DNA of 64,000 nucleotides, taken from positions 62,001 through 126,000 of the forward strand of contig JAIOOR010000006.1 in NCBI GenBank assembly GCA_021414365.1, read 5' to 3'. Positions 27,119 to 36,696 of this stretch are shown piece by piece (positions within the stretch are counted from its first letter, which is position 1; each line of letters begins with the position of its first letter). The notes under the pieces are model-generated. The model saw only the letters and a program-made list of their open reading frames with translations. It had not been told where the DNA came from and searched no databases. The translations under genes and the position numbers were made by a program. Source of the DNA: Nitrosarchaeum sp. Lineage in GTDB: Archaea; Thermoproteota; Nitrososphaeria; Nitrososphaerales; Nitrosopumilaceae.

Positions 27119-28795
27119 TTACATCATTCCGCCCATATCAGGCATTCCGCCCATTCCAGGCATACCACCCATTCCGCCTTCTGCTCCAGGTGGTGGTCCA
27201 GAGGATTTTTGTGTGGCAATAACATCATCAATTCTAAGAATCATACAAGCTGCCTCTGCTGCTGCAGAAACAATTTGAAGTTTAACTGCTAATGGCTCAA
27301 TAATATCACTTGATTTCATATTTCCAATTTTTCCTTTCATAACATCAATACCTGTCCATTTTTCACCTTTCATTTGTCTAGAGCGAAGAACTGTAAGTGT
27401 ATCAATTGGATCCATTCCAGCATTTTCTGAAAGTGTTAAGGGAATTGATTCTAAAGAGTCTGCAAATTTTTCAGCAGCTAATTGTTCTCGTCCTTCTAGT
27501 GATTTTGCCCAACTTCTTATTTTAGTTGCAGCAAAAGTTTCAGGTGCACCACCACCTGCAACAATTTGTGGTTTTTCAATTACGTCTTTTACTACCATTA
27601 GTGAATCATGGACAGAACGTTCAACTTCATCTACTACTCTTTGAGAACCACCACGGAGAAGTAAAGTAACAGATTTTGGATGTTTGCAACCTTCAATGAA
27701 TACCCATTTATCTTCTTCAATCTTTCTTTCTTCTACTAATTGTGCTCCACCTAAATCTTTTTCAAATATATCATCTAAATTATTTACAATTCTAGCACCG
27801 GTTGCTTTTGCAAGTTTTGTAAGATCGCTTTCTTTAATTCTTCTAACTGCAATAATACCTGCTTGTGCAAGATAATGTTGAGCCATATCATCAATTCCTT
27901 TTTGACATAATACTACATTTGCTCCAGAACCAATTACTTTATCTACCATATTTTTTAGCATTCTATTTTCTTCATCAAGAAATGATTTCAATTGTTGTGG
28001 GTTTGAGATGTTGATTTTAGCATCAGTTTCAGTTTTACTAATTTCAAGTGCTTTGTTAATTAAGGCTATTTTTGCATCAGCAATTTTTCTTGGCATACCA
28101 CCATGAACAATTTCTTTGTCAAGTACAATACCTTGGATAATTGCAGAATCTTTGATTGAGCCTCCTGCCTTTTTTTCTACTTTAATATCATCAATGTCAA
28201 CAACATATTTTTCACCTTCTTTCTCAGCAACTGCAAGAACTGCTTTTACAATAATATCTGCTAACTGATCTGAATCTTTTCTTACTAATTTTGTTTGCAT
28301 AGATGTTTTTGCAATTTTATTAAGAATTGTTTTATCACTTGCAGATACAGTTTCAGCAATTTCTTGAAGGAATTGTTTTGCCTTTTTAGCTGCTTTTCTA
28401 TATCCATCAACGATTATTGTTGGATGAACATCTTGATCTAAAAGTGATTCAGCGTTTTCTAAAAGGGCGCCTGCTAAAATGACTGCGGATGTAGTACCAT
28501 CGCCTACTTCATTATCAGTAGTTTTTGAGATTTCAACTAGCATCTTTGCTGCAGGATGTTGAACGTCAATTTCTTTTAGAATGGTTGCGCCGTCGTTGGT
28601 AATAGTAACATCTCCTAAAGAGTCAACAAGCATTTTATCCATACCTCTTGGACCCAGACTTGTGTGAACAATTTCAGCAATTATTTTAGCTGCTGCAATG
28701 TTATTTTTTTGTGCGTCGCGTCCTTTGGTTTCAGACCCTCCTTCTTTTAGTAATACAACTGGCATTGTACCTTTAGAAGTTGCTTGCATACCCAT
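27119..28795 (-). CDS. Thermosome (group II chaperonin) subunit
   Basis: A 558-residue chaperonin subunit. Group II marks are [10 protein letters not shown], the ATPase motif [12 protein letters not shown] (about residues 97-108), NDGATIL, and GGGAPE in the hinge region. It ends with the flexible GGM-rich tail typical of thermosomes. It folds cytosolic proteins in a double ring. A strong promoter (TATAAAAGG on the minus strand) sits about 25 bases before the start. Confidence 0.97.
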   Translation of the reverse strand: MGMQATSKGTMPVVLLKEGGSETKGRDAQKNNIAAAKIIAEIVHTSLGPRGMDKMLVDSLGDVTITNDGATILKEIDVQHPAAKMLVEISKTTDNEVGDGTTSAVILAGALLENAESLLDQDVHPTIIVDGYRKAAKKAKQFLQEIAETVSASDKTILNKIAKTSMQTKLVRKDSDQLADIIVKAVLAVAEKEGEKYVVDIDDIKVEKKAGGSIKDSAIIQGIVLDKEIVHGGMPRKIADAKIALINKALEISKTETDAKINISNPQQLKSFLDEENRMLKNMVDKVIGSGANVVLCQKGIDDMAQHYLAQAGIIAVRRIKESDLTKLAKATGARIVNNLDDIFEKDLGGAQLVEERKIEEDKWVFIEGCKHPKSVTLLLRGGSQRVVDEVERSVHDSLMVVKDVIEKPQIVAGGGAPETFAATKIRSWAKSLEGREQLAAEKFADSLESIPLTLSENAGMDPIDTLTVLRSRQMKGEKWTGIDVMKGKIGNMKSSDIIEPLAVKLQIVSAAAEAACMILRIDDVIATQKSSGPPPGAEGGMGGMPGMGGMPDMGGMM

Positions 28796-28816
28796 AGATG
28801 GAAAAATCTCTTATTC

Positions 28817-28829
28817 CCCTTTTATACGT
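28817..28829 (-). promoter_or_regulatory. Thermosome promoter TATA box
   Basis: On the minus strand ACGTATAAAAGGGG lies 22-34 bases before the ATG at 28795. Position and sequence match an archaeal TATA box with the transcript starting at or just before the start codon. The glyA promoter is divergent, with GTTTTTAAAT near 28872-28881 about 25 bases before its ATG. Confidence 0.65.
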
Positions 28830-28903
28830 TGCATATCAAAAATTCAGCTGTAAGATGCCCCTAAAATCGGTGTTTTTAAATTGGGAAAATTCTTCCGCAA
28901 ATC

Positions 28904-30226
28904 ATGGTCAAATCAGCAAACAAAGAATCTTACAATAAAATTTTCTCAAAATTAAAAGAACATCATAAATGGTTTGAAAATTCTATTCCTTTAATTGCAA
29001 GTGAAAATATACCTAGTCCGGCAGTTAGAGAGGCAATAATATCAGATTTTGGAAATAGATACGCTGAAGGCTGGCCTGGTGAGAGAGTCTATGCAGGGTG
29101 CGTGTACATTGATGATGTTGAGTTTGAATGCATGAAGCTTGCAAAGAAGTTGTTTAAAGCAAAATTTGCAGATGTACGTCCTATTTCTGGGGTAGTTGCT
29201 AATCTTGCAGTATATTCTGCTTTTACAAATCCTGGCGATGTAATGTTAGCACCATCTATTCCTGCTGGAGGTCATATTTCACATGGAAAAAAGGAACATT
29301 CTGGAACAGCGGGATTAGTTCATGGATTAGAAATTGAATTTTATCCATTTGATGCTGAAGAAATGACAATTGATGTAGATAAGACTAAACAAAAGGTAGA
29401 GGAGTTAAAGAAAGCAAATCATTTGCCAAAGATGGCAATGTTTGGCGGATCATTGTTTTTGTTTCCACATCCTGTAAAAGAATTGTCAGATTTTCTAAAA
29501 AGTTTTGGCATGCATATCAATTATGATGCTGCACATGTTGCAGGATTAATTGCTGGTGGAAGGTTTCAGGATCCATTACGTGAAGGCGCAGATACGATGA
29601 CTATGAGTACCCATAAAACTTTGTTTGGACCTCAAGGTGGACTTGTTTTAGGTTCTGAAATACATGAAGATGCTATAAAGAAAGCAACATTTCCTGGATT
29701 AACTAGTAGTCACCACATTCATCACATGGCTGGAAAAGCAGTAGCATTTACAGAAGCATTAGAATTTGGAAAGGATTATGCAAATCAAGTTATAAAAAAT
29801 GCCAAAGTATTTGCTGAAGCTCTTCATGATGAAGGTTTCAAAGTATTAGGAGAGAGTAGAGGGTTCACAGAGTCGCATCAAATTGCTGTAAATGTTTTAG
29901 ATTATTCTGATGGTGGAAAGGTAGAGGCAGATTTAGAAAAAGCCAACATTATTGTAAACAGACAACTTATTCCAGGTGATATCAAAGCTGGTCGTAATTA
30001 TTTTCATCCTGGTGGAATAAGATTAGGAGTTTCTGAAATTACAAGATTAGGTATGAAACAAAATGAAATGAAAGAGATTGCATCATTTCTCAAAGAAGTT
30101 GTTATTAAGAAAAAGGATCCAAAGAAAATTCTTTCAAAAGTAAAATCTTTTAGAAAAGATTATCAAAAAGTTCATTATTGTTTTGACAATAAACTTGGTG
30201 CATACGAATATGTCAAGTTAAGATGA
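28904..30226 (+). CDS. glyA: Serine hydroxymethyltransferase
   Basis: A 440-residue PLP enzyme that interconverts serine and glycine with a folate-type one-carbon carrier. IPLIASENIPSP and GNRYAEGWPGERVYAG form the substrate site, INYDAAHVAGL holds the cofactor aspartate, and the PLP lysine lies in MSTHKTLFGPQGG (about residues 229-241). FHPGGIRLG is near the C-terminus. Length is normal for archaeal enzymes. Confidence 0.96.
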   Translation: MVKSANKESYNKIFSKLKEHHKWFENSIPLIASENIPSPAVREAIISDFGNRYAEGWPGERVYAGCVYIDDVEFECMKLAKKLFKAKFADVRPISGVVANLAVYSAFTNPGDVMLAPSIPAGGHISHGKKEHSGTAGLVHGLEIEFYPFDAEEMTIDVDKTKQKVEELKKANHLPKMAMFGGSLFLFPHPVKELSDFLKSFGMHINYDAAHVAGLIAGGRFQDPLREGADTMTMSTHKTLFGPQGGLVLGSEIHEDAIKKATFPGLTSSHHIHHMAGKAVAFTEALEFGKDYANQVIKNAKVFAEALHDEGFKVLGESRGFTESHQIAVNVLDYSDGGKVEADLEKANIIVNRQLIPGDIKAGRNYFHPGGIRLGVSEITRLGMKQNEMKEIASFLKEVVIKKKDPKKILSKVKSFRKDYQKVHYCFDNKLGAYEYVKLR

Positions 30227-30228
30227 GA

Positions 30229-33200
30229 TCAAGTATAATCAGTTAATAGTGATTGATCGCCTTCATTCTTTCCAAAAACTAAATCAATTTCATCAGATAA
30301 TGCATGAATTCGTCCTTTTTGGTATTCACCAACATTATATTTTTCAACTAATTTCTTTGCTAGTTTAAGATATTTTTCAACAGAACCTCTGGTAATAGTC
30401 GCAATTAAGTTATGACCGCAAATACATGTTTGAATCAGCGGCATTCTACGATATGATTTTCCACATGCAGTACACCTAAAGTTTTGTCTGGCATAAGCAC
30501 GAAGATTTCCCATAATATCAGGAACTAAATGTGTTGAGATTACATTTGAGACAATTTCAGATGTATCTACTGCATCAATTAATTCAGCATTTTTAATTTG
30601 CATATCAAATTTATCAAGCATTGAGCCAAGAGTAGAATACGCACTACGTGATTTTGATGTAGTTAGAGAAGATGTAGAGTGTGTAAAGTAATATCCAAAA
30701 AATTGTCTTTCTGTTTCAAGACGTGATTTAATAATTTCTACACAATTAATGTCTGAGGCTTTGTTTTGTTCAATTGTTGATTTAAAGAATTCAAGTGGTA
30801 GAAATTTAACAACTTCCAGATTATGTGCTTGTGGTTGTGATTCATGTGGTAATACAAGTGGTTGAATCAATAATGGTGCATCCATTAATCCACCAATTCT
30901 ATCAGAAAGAAATTGTCTTGAAAAATTTAGGAGACTATCCATTAAGAGCATTATAGAATCAGCATCTCCATCAGCATCTCTTCTTTTTGCAGAATGCCAA
31001 TTTGGAGTAGCAAAACAGACATGTGTTTCAGTATAACCGATTATTCTTCCTACAATACCTACAGATGTATGAGGTGCTAATCCAATAATTAGATGACCAA
31101 CTAATTCGTCTGTATTTTTAACGTTGTAGAATGTTGATTTTTCATAAAATTTCTCTAAGATGGTATCGATGTATTTACAAGTAGATACAAGATACCTTGC
31201 ACTCTCATTTGGAATAATAATATCTTGCATTCTAAGTTCAACTATCTGATCTGTGTTTATCAGTGGTTTTCCATCAATATCATGAGTATAACCAAGACTG
31301 TTTAGTTTTTCAATAGATGTTCCAATCCATAATGGTTTGAATTGAGTGAGTGGAGAGTTTGTTGCATCAAAGCGTACAGTTCCATCTTTGAAAACTGTAA
31401 GACCAAAATTTTGACGAATTAAGCCTTTTTCTAGCGGTTCTGCAATTCTATCTTGATTAATTAATTCCTTAACTCCTTTGAATGGCTCTTGTGCACGTAA
31501 ACCTGTTTTTTCCTGTGCAAGTAATAATTTTGCCTTTAATGGAAATGCTTGATGAGAATGTGATGATGCTTTTCGTTTACATTTTTCACAGTATGGGTTA
31601 TCAATTTTATCTCGACAGTTATTACAGCGATAAATTATTGATGTCTTGACTCCACATTTTGAGCATTTTATTCCAATTGATGGTTCATTACACTCCTTGC
31701 AATATCTGTTGAAAATATTAGTAAAAAAATTATCTTGTCTTGAAGCCTTTAGAAGATCTCTAGTTGGTCCACCTTTATCATTAATTGGAAATAAGACATG
31801 TGTGGGAGGTTTCATTTGTCTAGGAGCAGCTTTTTCAGGTCTTCCAATTCTAACTCCAATTGAAGTTGAGAATTTGTTTCTAATTTCGATTCCCGATGAT
31901 TCTGAGATAATTTTTGGTGTTGATGAATTATTAATTTGTGGTTTGTTTCTAAATAGTAAATTATAGAAAATTTTTGCCTCTATTTTTTCAAGAGTTATTT
32001 GCATGTTATTCATTTTGTGTGGAACTCCAAGTTTTTCAAGAATATTTTTTATTTCTATAGAATATTCTATAGAATCTTCGTTGATTTTGAAAGGATTGAG
32101 AATTTTTGAGAGTTCATCAGGAGATATCTGATCCCAATAATACAGATATTGTGGATGTAATGGAATTTTAAAATCTAATGATAGTTTTAGTGCTTCATCT
32201 AAAGTAGGAATTTTACTTAAAAATTGGATCAGAAATTCATCATCAGGAGCATATTTTGCTAATTTTTCTTTTAATTCTTCAATCCAAAATTCTTCTACAT
32301 ATCCAGTTGGTACAAGTTGAGAGTTATTTTCTAAGAAATCTCCAAATGAAATTAAAATATCTCCTAAATGAAGAATTTTTTCAATATTATTTTTAATTTC
32401 AATTCCATGTTTTACATCTTTTATTTTTACAACATCACCATTTTTTAGTCGAACAATTGGGGTGTCAATAGAATCTACAAAAGCAACAGTTGCCCCTTTA
32501 CCTGGAATATCAATTTTAATTTGAGTTCCTACAGCAATTGTGTGATCTAGGATCTCAGCAATAACAGGATTGATTCCTACAGCTGCAAATCCAGTATTAC
32601 AAGATCTACCATATCTTAAACGAAAACCACCAAGTTTGGTAGGCATGGATAGAACAGATCTTCCTGTAATTACCTCACGCATTCTCTTGGCTGCTGCATC
32701 TTCCTGATTATCCCCAGTCTGAATTGCTCCTTTTAGATCTCCAAGCCATTCCCAACCGTCTAATTGATACAGTTCAATTCTTTTGAGTAGTTTTTTAGAA
32801 CGTCCAATTAATCCGTCATTTAGTACTCTTAATGCACCTCCTCTTACCCTATCTGTTTTAATGCGAGTCATTCCTTTGTGATTTACAACTTCAAAAGGAT
32901 CTGTATCTACACCATCTAATTCTACAGGTAGATTAGATATAACACGTTCAATATCTTCATCTAGAATATGAAATTGGAAACTACTTGCTTCTCTTTCATA
33001 AATTCGAAGCTCTTCTACAAATCTACCAGTTTCATCATCAAAACAATTTGCCTGATATTTTGATAAACCAACCGTTTTTCGTACATGATCAGCAATGAGT
33101 ATTGTTACTGCCGATTCAGTTCCTCCAGCTGAACGCATGGGTCCAGCAATCGATACAGAAAGATATTCACTACCATCTTTGTTTTTCTTTATCTTAACTT

Positions 33201-33606
33201 CACTAATTCCTTGTAATGGAGCTATTGTAACTCCTTCTGTAACTATAGCTAAACCTACTCTAACTGCCAAATCCAGTTTTTGTTCTAAAGTAGCATCAGA
33301 AAGTGAATATTTCCCTAATGCTATTTCTTTTGATATAATTAATGCTGATAATTCTTTTCCATGAATTCTTAATAATTCTCTTAAAGGATCAGCAATGTCA
33401 ATGTCGTGCATTTTGGCAACCCGATCAGCTAAATCAAATGCGATTTTAGGTTCAATTATTCCTGAAGAGTCAACTAGAGTTGATTTTGCTAATGCTGCAT
33501 GCTCAAAAATAGTATAGGTGTCTTTTGAAAGATTAGAATAATAATCAAGATAGTAATTTGGCATCTTAATACTACTAATACGAGAAATTGCATCATTTTC
33601 AGACAT
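30229..33606 (-). CDS. polC: DNA polymerase D large (catalytic) subunit DP2
   Basis: An 1125-residue PolD large subunit, a replicative DNA polymerase unique to archaea. The catalytic aspartates are in RRDADGDADSIML (about residues 886-898). Zinc motifs are visible at about 650-700 (CKECN, CSKCG, CNNCRD, CEKCKRK) and near the C-terminus (CTACGKSY, CICGHN). The AGPMRSAGGTESA segment lies in the N-terminal core. No intein interrupts the usual insertion region. It works with DP1 at 37877 and GINS at 24710. Confidence 0.97.
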   Translation of the reverse strand: MSENDAISRISSIKMPNYYLDYYSNLSKDTYTIFEHAALAKSTLVDSSGIIEPKIAFDLADRVAKMHDIDIADPLRELLRIHGKELSALIISKEIALGKYSLSDATLEQKLDLAVRVGLAIVTEGVTIAPLQGISEVKIKKNKDGSEYLSVSIAGPMRSAGGTESAVTILIADHVRKTVGLSKYQANCFDDETGRFVEELRIYEREASSFQFHILDEDIERVISNLPVELDGVDTDPFEVVNHKGMTRIKTDRVRGGALRVLNDGLIGRSKKLLKRIELYQLDGWEWLGDLKGAIQTGDNQEDAAAKRMREVITGRSVLSMPTKLGGFRLRYGRSCNTGFAAVGINPVIAEILDHTIAVGTQIKIDIPGKGATVAFVDSIDTPIVRLKNGDVVKIKDVKHGIEIKNNIEKILHLGDILISFGDFLENNSQLVPTGYVEEFWIEELKEKLAKYAPDDEFLIQFLSKIPTLDEALKLSLDFKIPLHPQYLYYWDQISPDELSKILNPFKINEDSIEYSIEIKNILEKLGVPHKMNNMQITLEKIEAKIFYNLLFRNKPQINNSSTPKIISESSGIEIRNKFSTSIGVRIGRPEKAAPRQMKPPTHVLFPINDKGGPTRDLLKASRQDNFFTNIFNRYCKECNEPSIGIKCSKCGVKTSIIYRCNNCRDKIDNPYCEKCKRKASSHSHQAFPLKAKLLLAQEKTGLRAQEPFKGVKELINQDRIAEPLEKGLIRQNFGLTVFKDGTVRFDATNSPLTQFKPLWIGTSIEKLNSLGYTHDIDGKPLINTDQIVELRMQDIIIPNESARYLVSTCKYIDTILEKFYEKSTFYNVKNTDELVGHLIIGLAPHTSVGIVGRIIGYTETHVCFATPNWHSAKRRDADGDADSIMLLMDSLLNFSRQFLSDRIGGLMDAPLLIQPLVLPHESQPQAHNLEVVKFLPLEFFKSTIEQNKASDINCVEIIKSRLETERQFFGYYFTHSTSSLTTSKSRSAYSTLGSMLDKFDMQIKNAELIDAVDTSEIVSNVISTHLVPDIMGNLRAYARQNFRCTACGKSYRRMPLIQTCICGHNLIATITRGSVEKYLKLAKKLVEKYNVGEYQKGRIHALSDEIDLVFGKNEGDQSLLTDYT

Positions 33607-33618
33607 AATACAATCTTA

Positions 33619-34371
33619 TTACTTGCTTCTTTGAATTGCTTTTGCTATTTCTGCAAGTTTCTTAATACTTCCACCTTTCTCTAGAAAGGTTCCAATAACT
33701 AGTGCATTAGCACCTGCTTTAACTAGATTGGTTGCGGTTTTAATATCTCTGATTCCACCTCCTACTATTAAGAATCCATTAAACGCTTTTCTTACAGTTT
33801 TAACCATCTCAGGTGTAACACTAGATTTTGCTCCTGAACCTGCTTCCAAGTAGACAAATCTCATTCCAAGAAATTGTGCTGCAAGTGCATATGCTGCAGC
33901 AATTTTTGGTTTTTCAAAAGGAATTCCTCGAGCAGAACCTACAAACCAGGCAGAAGTTCCATCTCCAATAACCAAATACGCCGTAGGTAATGGCTCTAAT
34001 CCAAATTTGAGAACACTTGGTGCTCCCAATGCTTGTGCCTGAGTTATAAAATATGGATTTTCTGAATTCATTAATGAACTAAAAAGAATTGCATCAGCAT
34101 CAGGTACAACTCCAGTGACATTTCCAGGAAAAAGTATAATTGGTATTTTAATGCCTTTTTTGATTCCTTTGACTACTTCAGCCATTTCGATTTGATCTGT
34201 TGCAGACGAACCGCCAACTAGTATTGCAGATGCTCCTATTTTTTCTACATCTTGAGCAAGTTTACGTGAAGATGTTAATTTTGAAACCTCAGAATCAATT
34301 AATACAAATAATAATGCATTTTTCTTTTTTAGTTCAGATTTTAAGAATGATTCAACTTTATTTCCAGTCAT
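33619..34371 (-). CDS. Geranylgeranylglyceryl phosphate synthase
   Basis: A 250-residue TIM-barrel prenyltransferase making the first ether bond of archaeal membrane lipids (sn-glycerol 1-phosphate plus geranylgeranyl diphosphate). Marks are ILVGGSSA, ILFPGNVTGVVPDADAILFSS, YLEAGSGAKSSVTPEM and the phosphate loop IVGGGIRDIKTA. Length fits the archaeal group. It lies 12 bases from the start of DP2 on the same strand, so the two may share a transcript. Confidence 0.93.
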   Translation of the reverse strand: MTGNKVESFLKSELKKKNALLFVLIDSEVSKLTSSRKLAQDVEKIGASAILVGGSSATDQIEMAEVVKGIKKGIKIPIILFPGNVTGVVPDADAILFSSLMNSENPYFITQAQALGAPSVLKFGLEPLPTAYLVIGDGTSAWFVGSARGIPFEKPKIAAAYALAAQFLGMRFVYLEAGSGAKSSVTPEMVKTVRKAFNGFLIVGGGIRDIKTATNLVKAGANALVIGTFLEKGGSIKKLAEIAKAIQRSK

Positions 34372-34435
34372 AAAAGAGGTTTGTACATGACGTTTTAAAG
34401 TTTAATTGTAGTGTGGTATACAGATTTGTATAGCT

Positions 34436-34798
34436 ATGGCAGAGTTTGATCAATCTAATTTTAATAATATTATACGTCAAATTATCAAAAAATCATTGTT
34501 TACTGAACGACAAATTGAAATTATTTTAAATCAGAAAGATCTCTTAAACTCTAAATTCAGCATCACTAAAGGTGCGTATTATAGACAAGTTGGTCAGTCT
34601 AGAGACAAATTAATAGCATTTTTTTATTCAATTATACTTTTACGAGGTTTAGGCATACTTTTACCTGATGATATAGATGTGATATCTAAACTTTCAGAGC
34701 AGATACGTGTGATAAATGAGAGTGATATATTTCCTGAAAGAGAAGACGAAGTCATTGATGTGATTGATAGATTGATACGTCAGGCATGTAATGTGTGA
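34436..34798 (+). CDS. Conserved-looking hypothetical protein
   Basis: A 120-residue helical protein of unknown family. It is rich in I, K, Q and D with segments RQIIKKSLFTERQIEIILNQ and YYRQVGQSRDKLIAFFYSII that suggest a DNA- or RNA-associated helical fold. No cysteine pairs are present. It lies between GGGP synthase and a membrane HTH gene near the replication origin. No function is claimed. Confidence 0.6.
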   Translation: MAEFDQSNFNNIIRQIIKKSLFTERQIEIILNQKDLLNSKFSITKGAYYRQVGQSRDKLIAFFYSIILLRGLGILLPDDIDVISKLSEQIRVINESDIFPEREDEVIDVIDRLIRQACNV

Positions 34799-34924
34799 TG
34801 TTTTAGTTTAGAACATATGATATTAAGAGATAATTTGTGATTATGATGTGTGTCAGTGTTAATCCAAAGTGTGAAATAATGTTGTTCAATTATGATAAAT
34901 CACAACATATGAATAATTTTTGTG

Positions 34925-35530
34925 ATGTTAATAGAAATTCCTGATCCTGAAGTGATTTTAGTTGTGATAGTTTCATTTGTTATAGGATTGGTAGGTCTGT
35001 ATAGTTACTACAAGATACGTCCGTTTATCAAAACTAGGAGTGACATGATAGATTCATCACAATTAGAACGTTTGGAGTATTATGAAAGGCAATTAATTGA
35101 TATGAAAATACGCCTGGATTCGATGGAAATGCAGGGTATTGAACAAAAATCTGAAGAGCCTAATTTAGAATTGAAACAATTCCTAGAAAACTTTGCTAAA
35201 AATCAACAAGTTATAGAAAAACCAATTGAAACCATTAAAATTGAAGAAAAAAGCAAGGAAGAGCCTATTTCTACTCATCGTATGCCTAATTTAGATCATA
35301 ATAATGCTGTAGATTATGTGTTGCATCTAATCACAGACAAAGCTATGACATCACGTGATATACAAATCACATTAAAACGAAGTAGAGAGCATACTTCAAG
35401 GTTGATGAAGAAGTTATTTGATGATGGATATGTTAAGAGAAATACAAATACAAAACCATACACCTATTCAATAACAGAGAAAGGTAAAGAGAAAATCAGA
35501 ACATTACAAACAAATTCTTTAATTGCATAA
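34925..35530 (+). CDS. Membrane-anchored winged-helix regulator
   Basis: About 201 residues. One membrane helix (about residues 9-27, VILVVIVSFVIGLVGLYSYY) leads to a coiled-coil/charged linker (QLERLEYYERQLIDMKIRL, then E/K-rich). The C-terminal domain (about 125-195) is a winged helix: AVDYVLHLITDKAMTSRDIQ then SREHTSRLMKKLFDDGYVKR and PYTYSITEKGKEKI. This is a possible one-component regulator tethered to the membrane. A GTG three bases upstream is also possible as a start. Confidence 0.72.
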   Translation: MLIEIPDPEVILVVIVSFVIGLVGLYSYYKIRPFIKTRSDMIDSSQLERLEYYERQLIDMKIRLDSMEMQGIEQKSEEPNLELKQFLENFAKNQQVIEKPIETIKIEEKSKEEPISTHRMPNLDHNNAVDYVLHLITDKAMTSRDIQITLKRSREHTSRLMKKLFDDGYVKRNTNTKPYTYSITEKGKEKIRTLQTNSLIA

Positions 35531-35664
35531 ATCATTTTTAGTAATTTTATTAGTTCGTTATTTGTTTATTTAACAAAAATATGTCTAAAATATGTTATTT
35601 TTATTATATTTTATAGAAATGATAAAATATTAAATTATATATATTATTAAATTATAATAGTATT

Positions 35665-35826
35665 ATGTCAGTTCAAGAAAATGAGGTCTTGGTAAAGATC
35701 ACTTCTGCTGGAACAATTTCAATCCCAAAACAATTTCGAAAATATATGGATATACAAAAGGGGGAATATGTTAAAGTAATTTTAGGAAAAGATCGTCTAA
35801 TTGTACGAAAAATTATAATTACTTAA
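35665..35826 (+). CDS. Small SpoVT/AbrB-type DNA-binding protein
   Basis: A 53-residue protein from ATG 35665 to TAA 35826. The sequence VLVKITSAGTISIPKQFRKY, then GEYVKVILGKDRLIVRK, is a swapped-hairpin AbrB fold: the strand, the I-P-K-x-x-R turn and the KGEYVKV strand are all present. Such proteins bind DNA as dimers and often serve as antitoxins or stand-alone transition regulators. No toxin gene is adjacent: the downstream gene on the opposite strand (35828) is another small DNA-binding-like protein. It stops one base before that gene ends. Confidence 0.8.
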   Translation: MSVQENEVLVKITSAGTISIPKQFRKYMDIQKGEYVKVILGKDRLIVRKIIIT

Positions 35827-35827
35827 T

Positions 35828-36214
35828 TTATTGATGTTTTTGACTTAGTTTTATGGTTTGATACGTCCATTCACGACCAGTCCTTATTCTGTCTATCTTA
35901 CCTTTAGAAGAAAATCTAGACAAATATGTAGAGATAATACTTAGTTTTACAGGCTCGTTATATTCATCTTCATACTTTTCTAGTATATTTGTAGATGTGA
36001 ATTTTCCCATAGGGAAGAATTTATCAACAATATGCCATATTTTTGAGCCTGTAGAATCCATATTGGTGGTTTCTTGCTCTTCTTCAATATTCATCAAGTC
36101 CATCATTTCAAATATTTTTAAGACCTTTTCACGAGTAACATTACCTTCTAATTTAATGTCATACCGTGCTCCATCAGCATCTTCCATATCAATTCTAATG
36201 CGTTTTTTAGCCAT
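35828..36214 (-). CDS. Winged-helix-like hypothetical protein
   Basis: A 128-residue protein. The N-terminal part has a short beta pattern (KRIRIDMEDADGARYDIKLEGNV), followed by an acidic linker (NIEEEQETTNMDS). The C-terminal half resembles a winged helix: IWHIVDKFFPMGKFTSTNIL, KLSIISTYLSRFSSKGKIDR and a WTYQTIKL wing. DNA binding is therefore likely. It reads away from the origin region, whose left edge is its promoter. Confidence 0.6.
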   Translation of the reverse strand: MAKKRIRIDMEDADGARYDIKLEGNVTREKVLKIFEMMDLMNIEEEQETTNMDSTGSKIWHIVDKFFPMGKFTSTNILEKYEDEYNEPVKLSIISTYLSRFSSKGKIDRIRTGREWTYQTIKLSQKHQ

Positions 36215-36374
36215 CTTTGAGATCTATGAGGATCGAATGTTAACAGTTGAATTGATCCCAGAATATTTGTTAACTAAGAGGTTTGTTAACATTGACTGCC
36301 TAGGTCACGCCTAGCCATTTTTTTGTTATTAACATAGCTAATTATTCAATATTTTAGTTTATTAGATATATCAT

Positions 36375-36403
36375 GCCTGGAGTGGAAATGAGGGGGTCAA
36401 AAT
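36375..36403 (+). repeat. Origin recognition box (ORB-like) copy 1
   Basis: Twenty-nine bases beginning GCCTGGAGTGGAAATGAGGG and ending GGTCAAAAT. The core G/AGTGGAAAnnA.GGGGT resembles the archaeal ORB, with its G-rich string at one end. It shares 26 of 29 bases with copy 2, and lies 62 bases start to start from it in the same direction. Confidence 0.75.
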
Positions 36404-36436
36404 AAGGATATTCATATTGTTAACATCCATCTTAAC

Positions 36437-36465
36437 GCCTGGAATGGAAATAAAGGGGTCAAAAT
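36437..36465 (+). repeat. Origin recognition box (ORB-like) copy 2
   Basis: Direct repeat of copy 1, beginning GCCTGGAATGGAAATAAAGG and ending GGTCAAAAT, with three base differences, all G to A. The long near-identity, well beyond a short core, argues for functional constraint or recent duplication. Confidence 0.75.
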
Positions 36466-36528
36466 GACCTTTTTTGGAGTTTTTTTAACACAAACTTAAC
36501 AATTTGTTAATATGGTAATTCAGGTTAA

Positions 36529-36555
36529 CTCACACACCTATCTTTCCACTCTATC
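36529..36555 (-). repeat. Origin recognition box (ORB-like) copy 3, inverted
   Basis: On the minus strand it reads GATAGAGTGGAAAGATAGGT then GTGTGAG. It shares the GAGTGGAAA core with copy 1 and the GGTGTGTGAG end with copy 4, with which it forms an inverted pair around the AT-rich segment. Confidence 0.65.
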
Positions 36556-36668
36556 TTTTTATTTAATTTTTTTTATGAAAAATCTAAAATCTAACTAAAA
36601 ATAATTAATTACAAACTAAACTAGAATAACTATTCTATTCTTTACTCTCTACTACTAAGTATCATTAT

Positions 36669-36696
36669 GTTAGGAGTAGAAACAAAGGTGTGTGAG
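36669..36696 (+). repeat. Origin recognition box (ORB-like) copy 4, overlapping the orc1 start region
   Basis: Reads GTTAGGAGTAGAAACAAAGG then TGTGTGAG. It ends one base before the orc1/cdc6 ATG at 36698 and includes the alternative GTG. Orc1 binding here could both open the origin and repress its own gene; this autoregulation is an inference. Confidence 0.65.

Noticed and set aside
27684-27875. Plus-strand frame inside the thermosome gene
   Set aside because: It lies wholly within a gene with a complete chaperonin pattern on the other strand.
30229-33606. Possible intein in DP2
   Set aside because: The catalytic and zinc motifs run without an extra Hint-like block, and the length is normal.
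36299-36319. Small hairpin CTAGG-TCACG-CCTAG near the origin
   Set aside because: Arms are only five bases and a match to a known element was not seen; kept only as part of the origin region.
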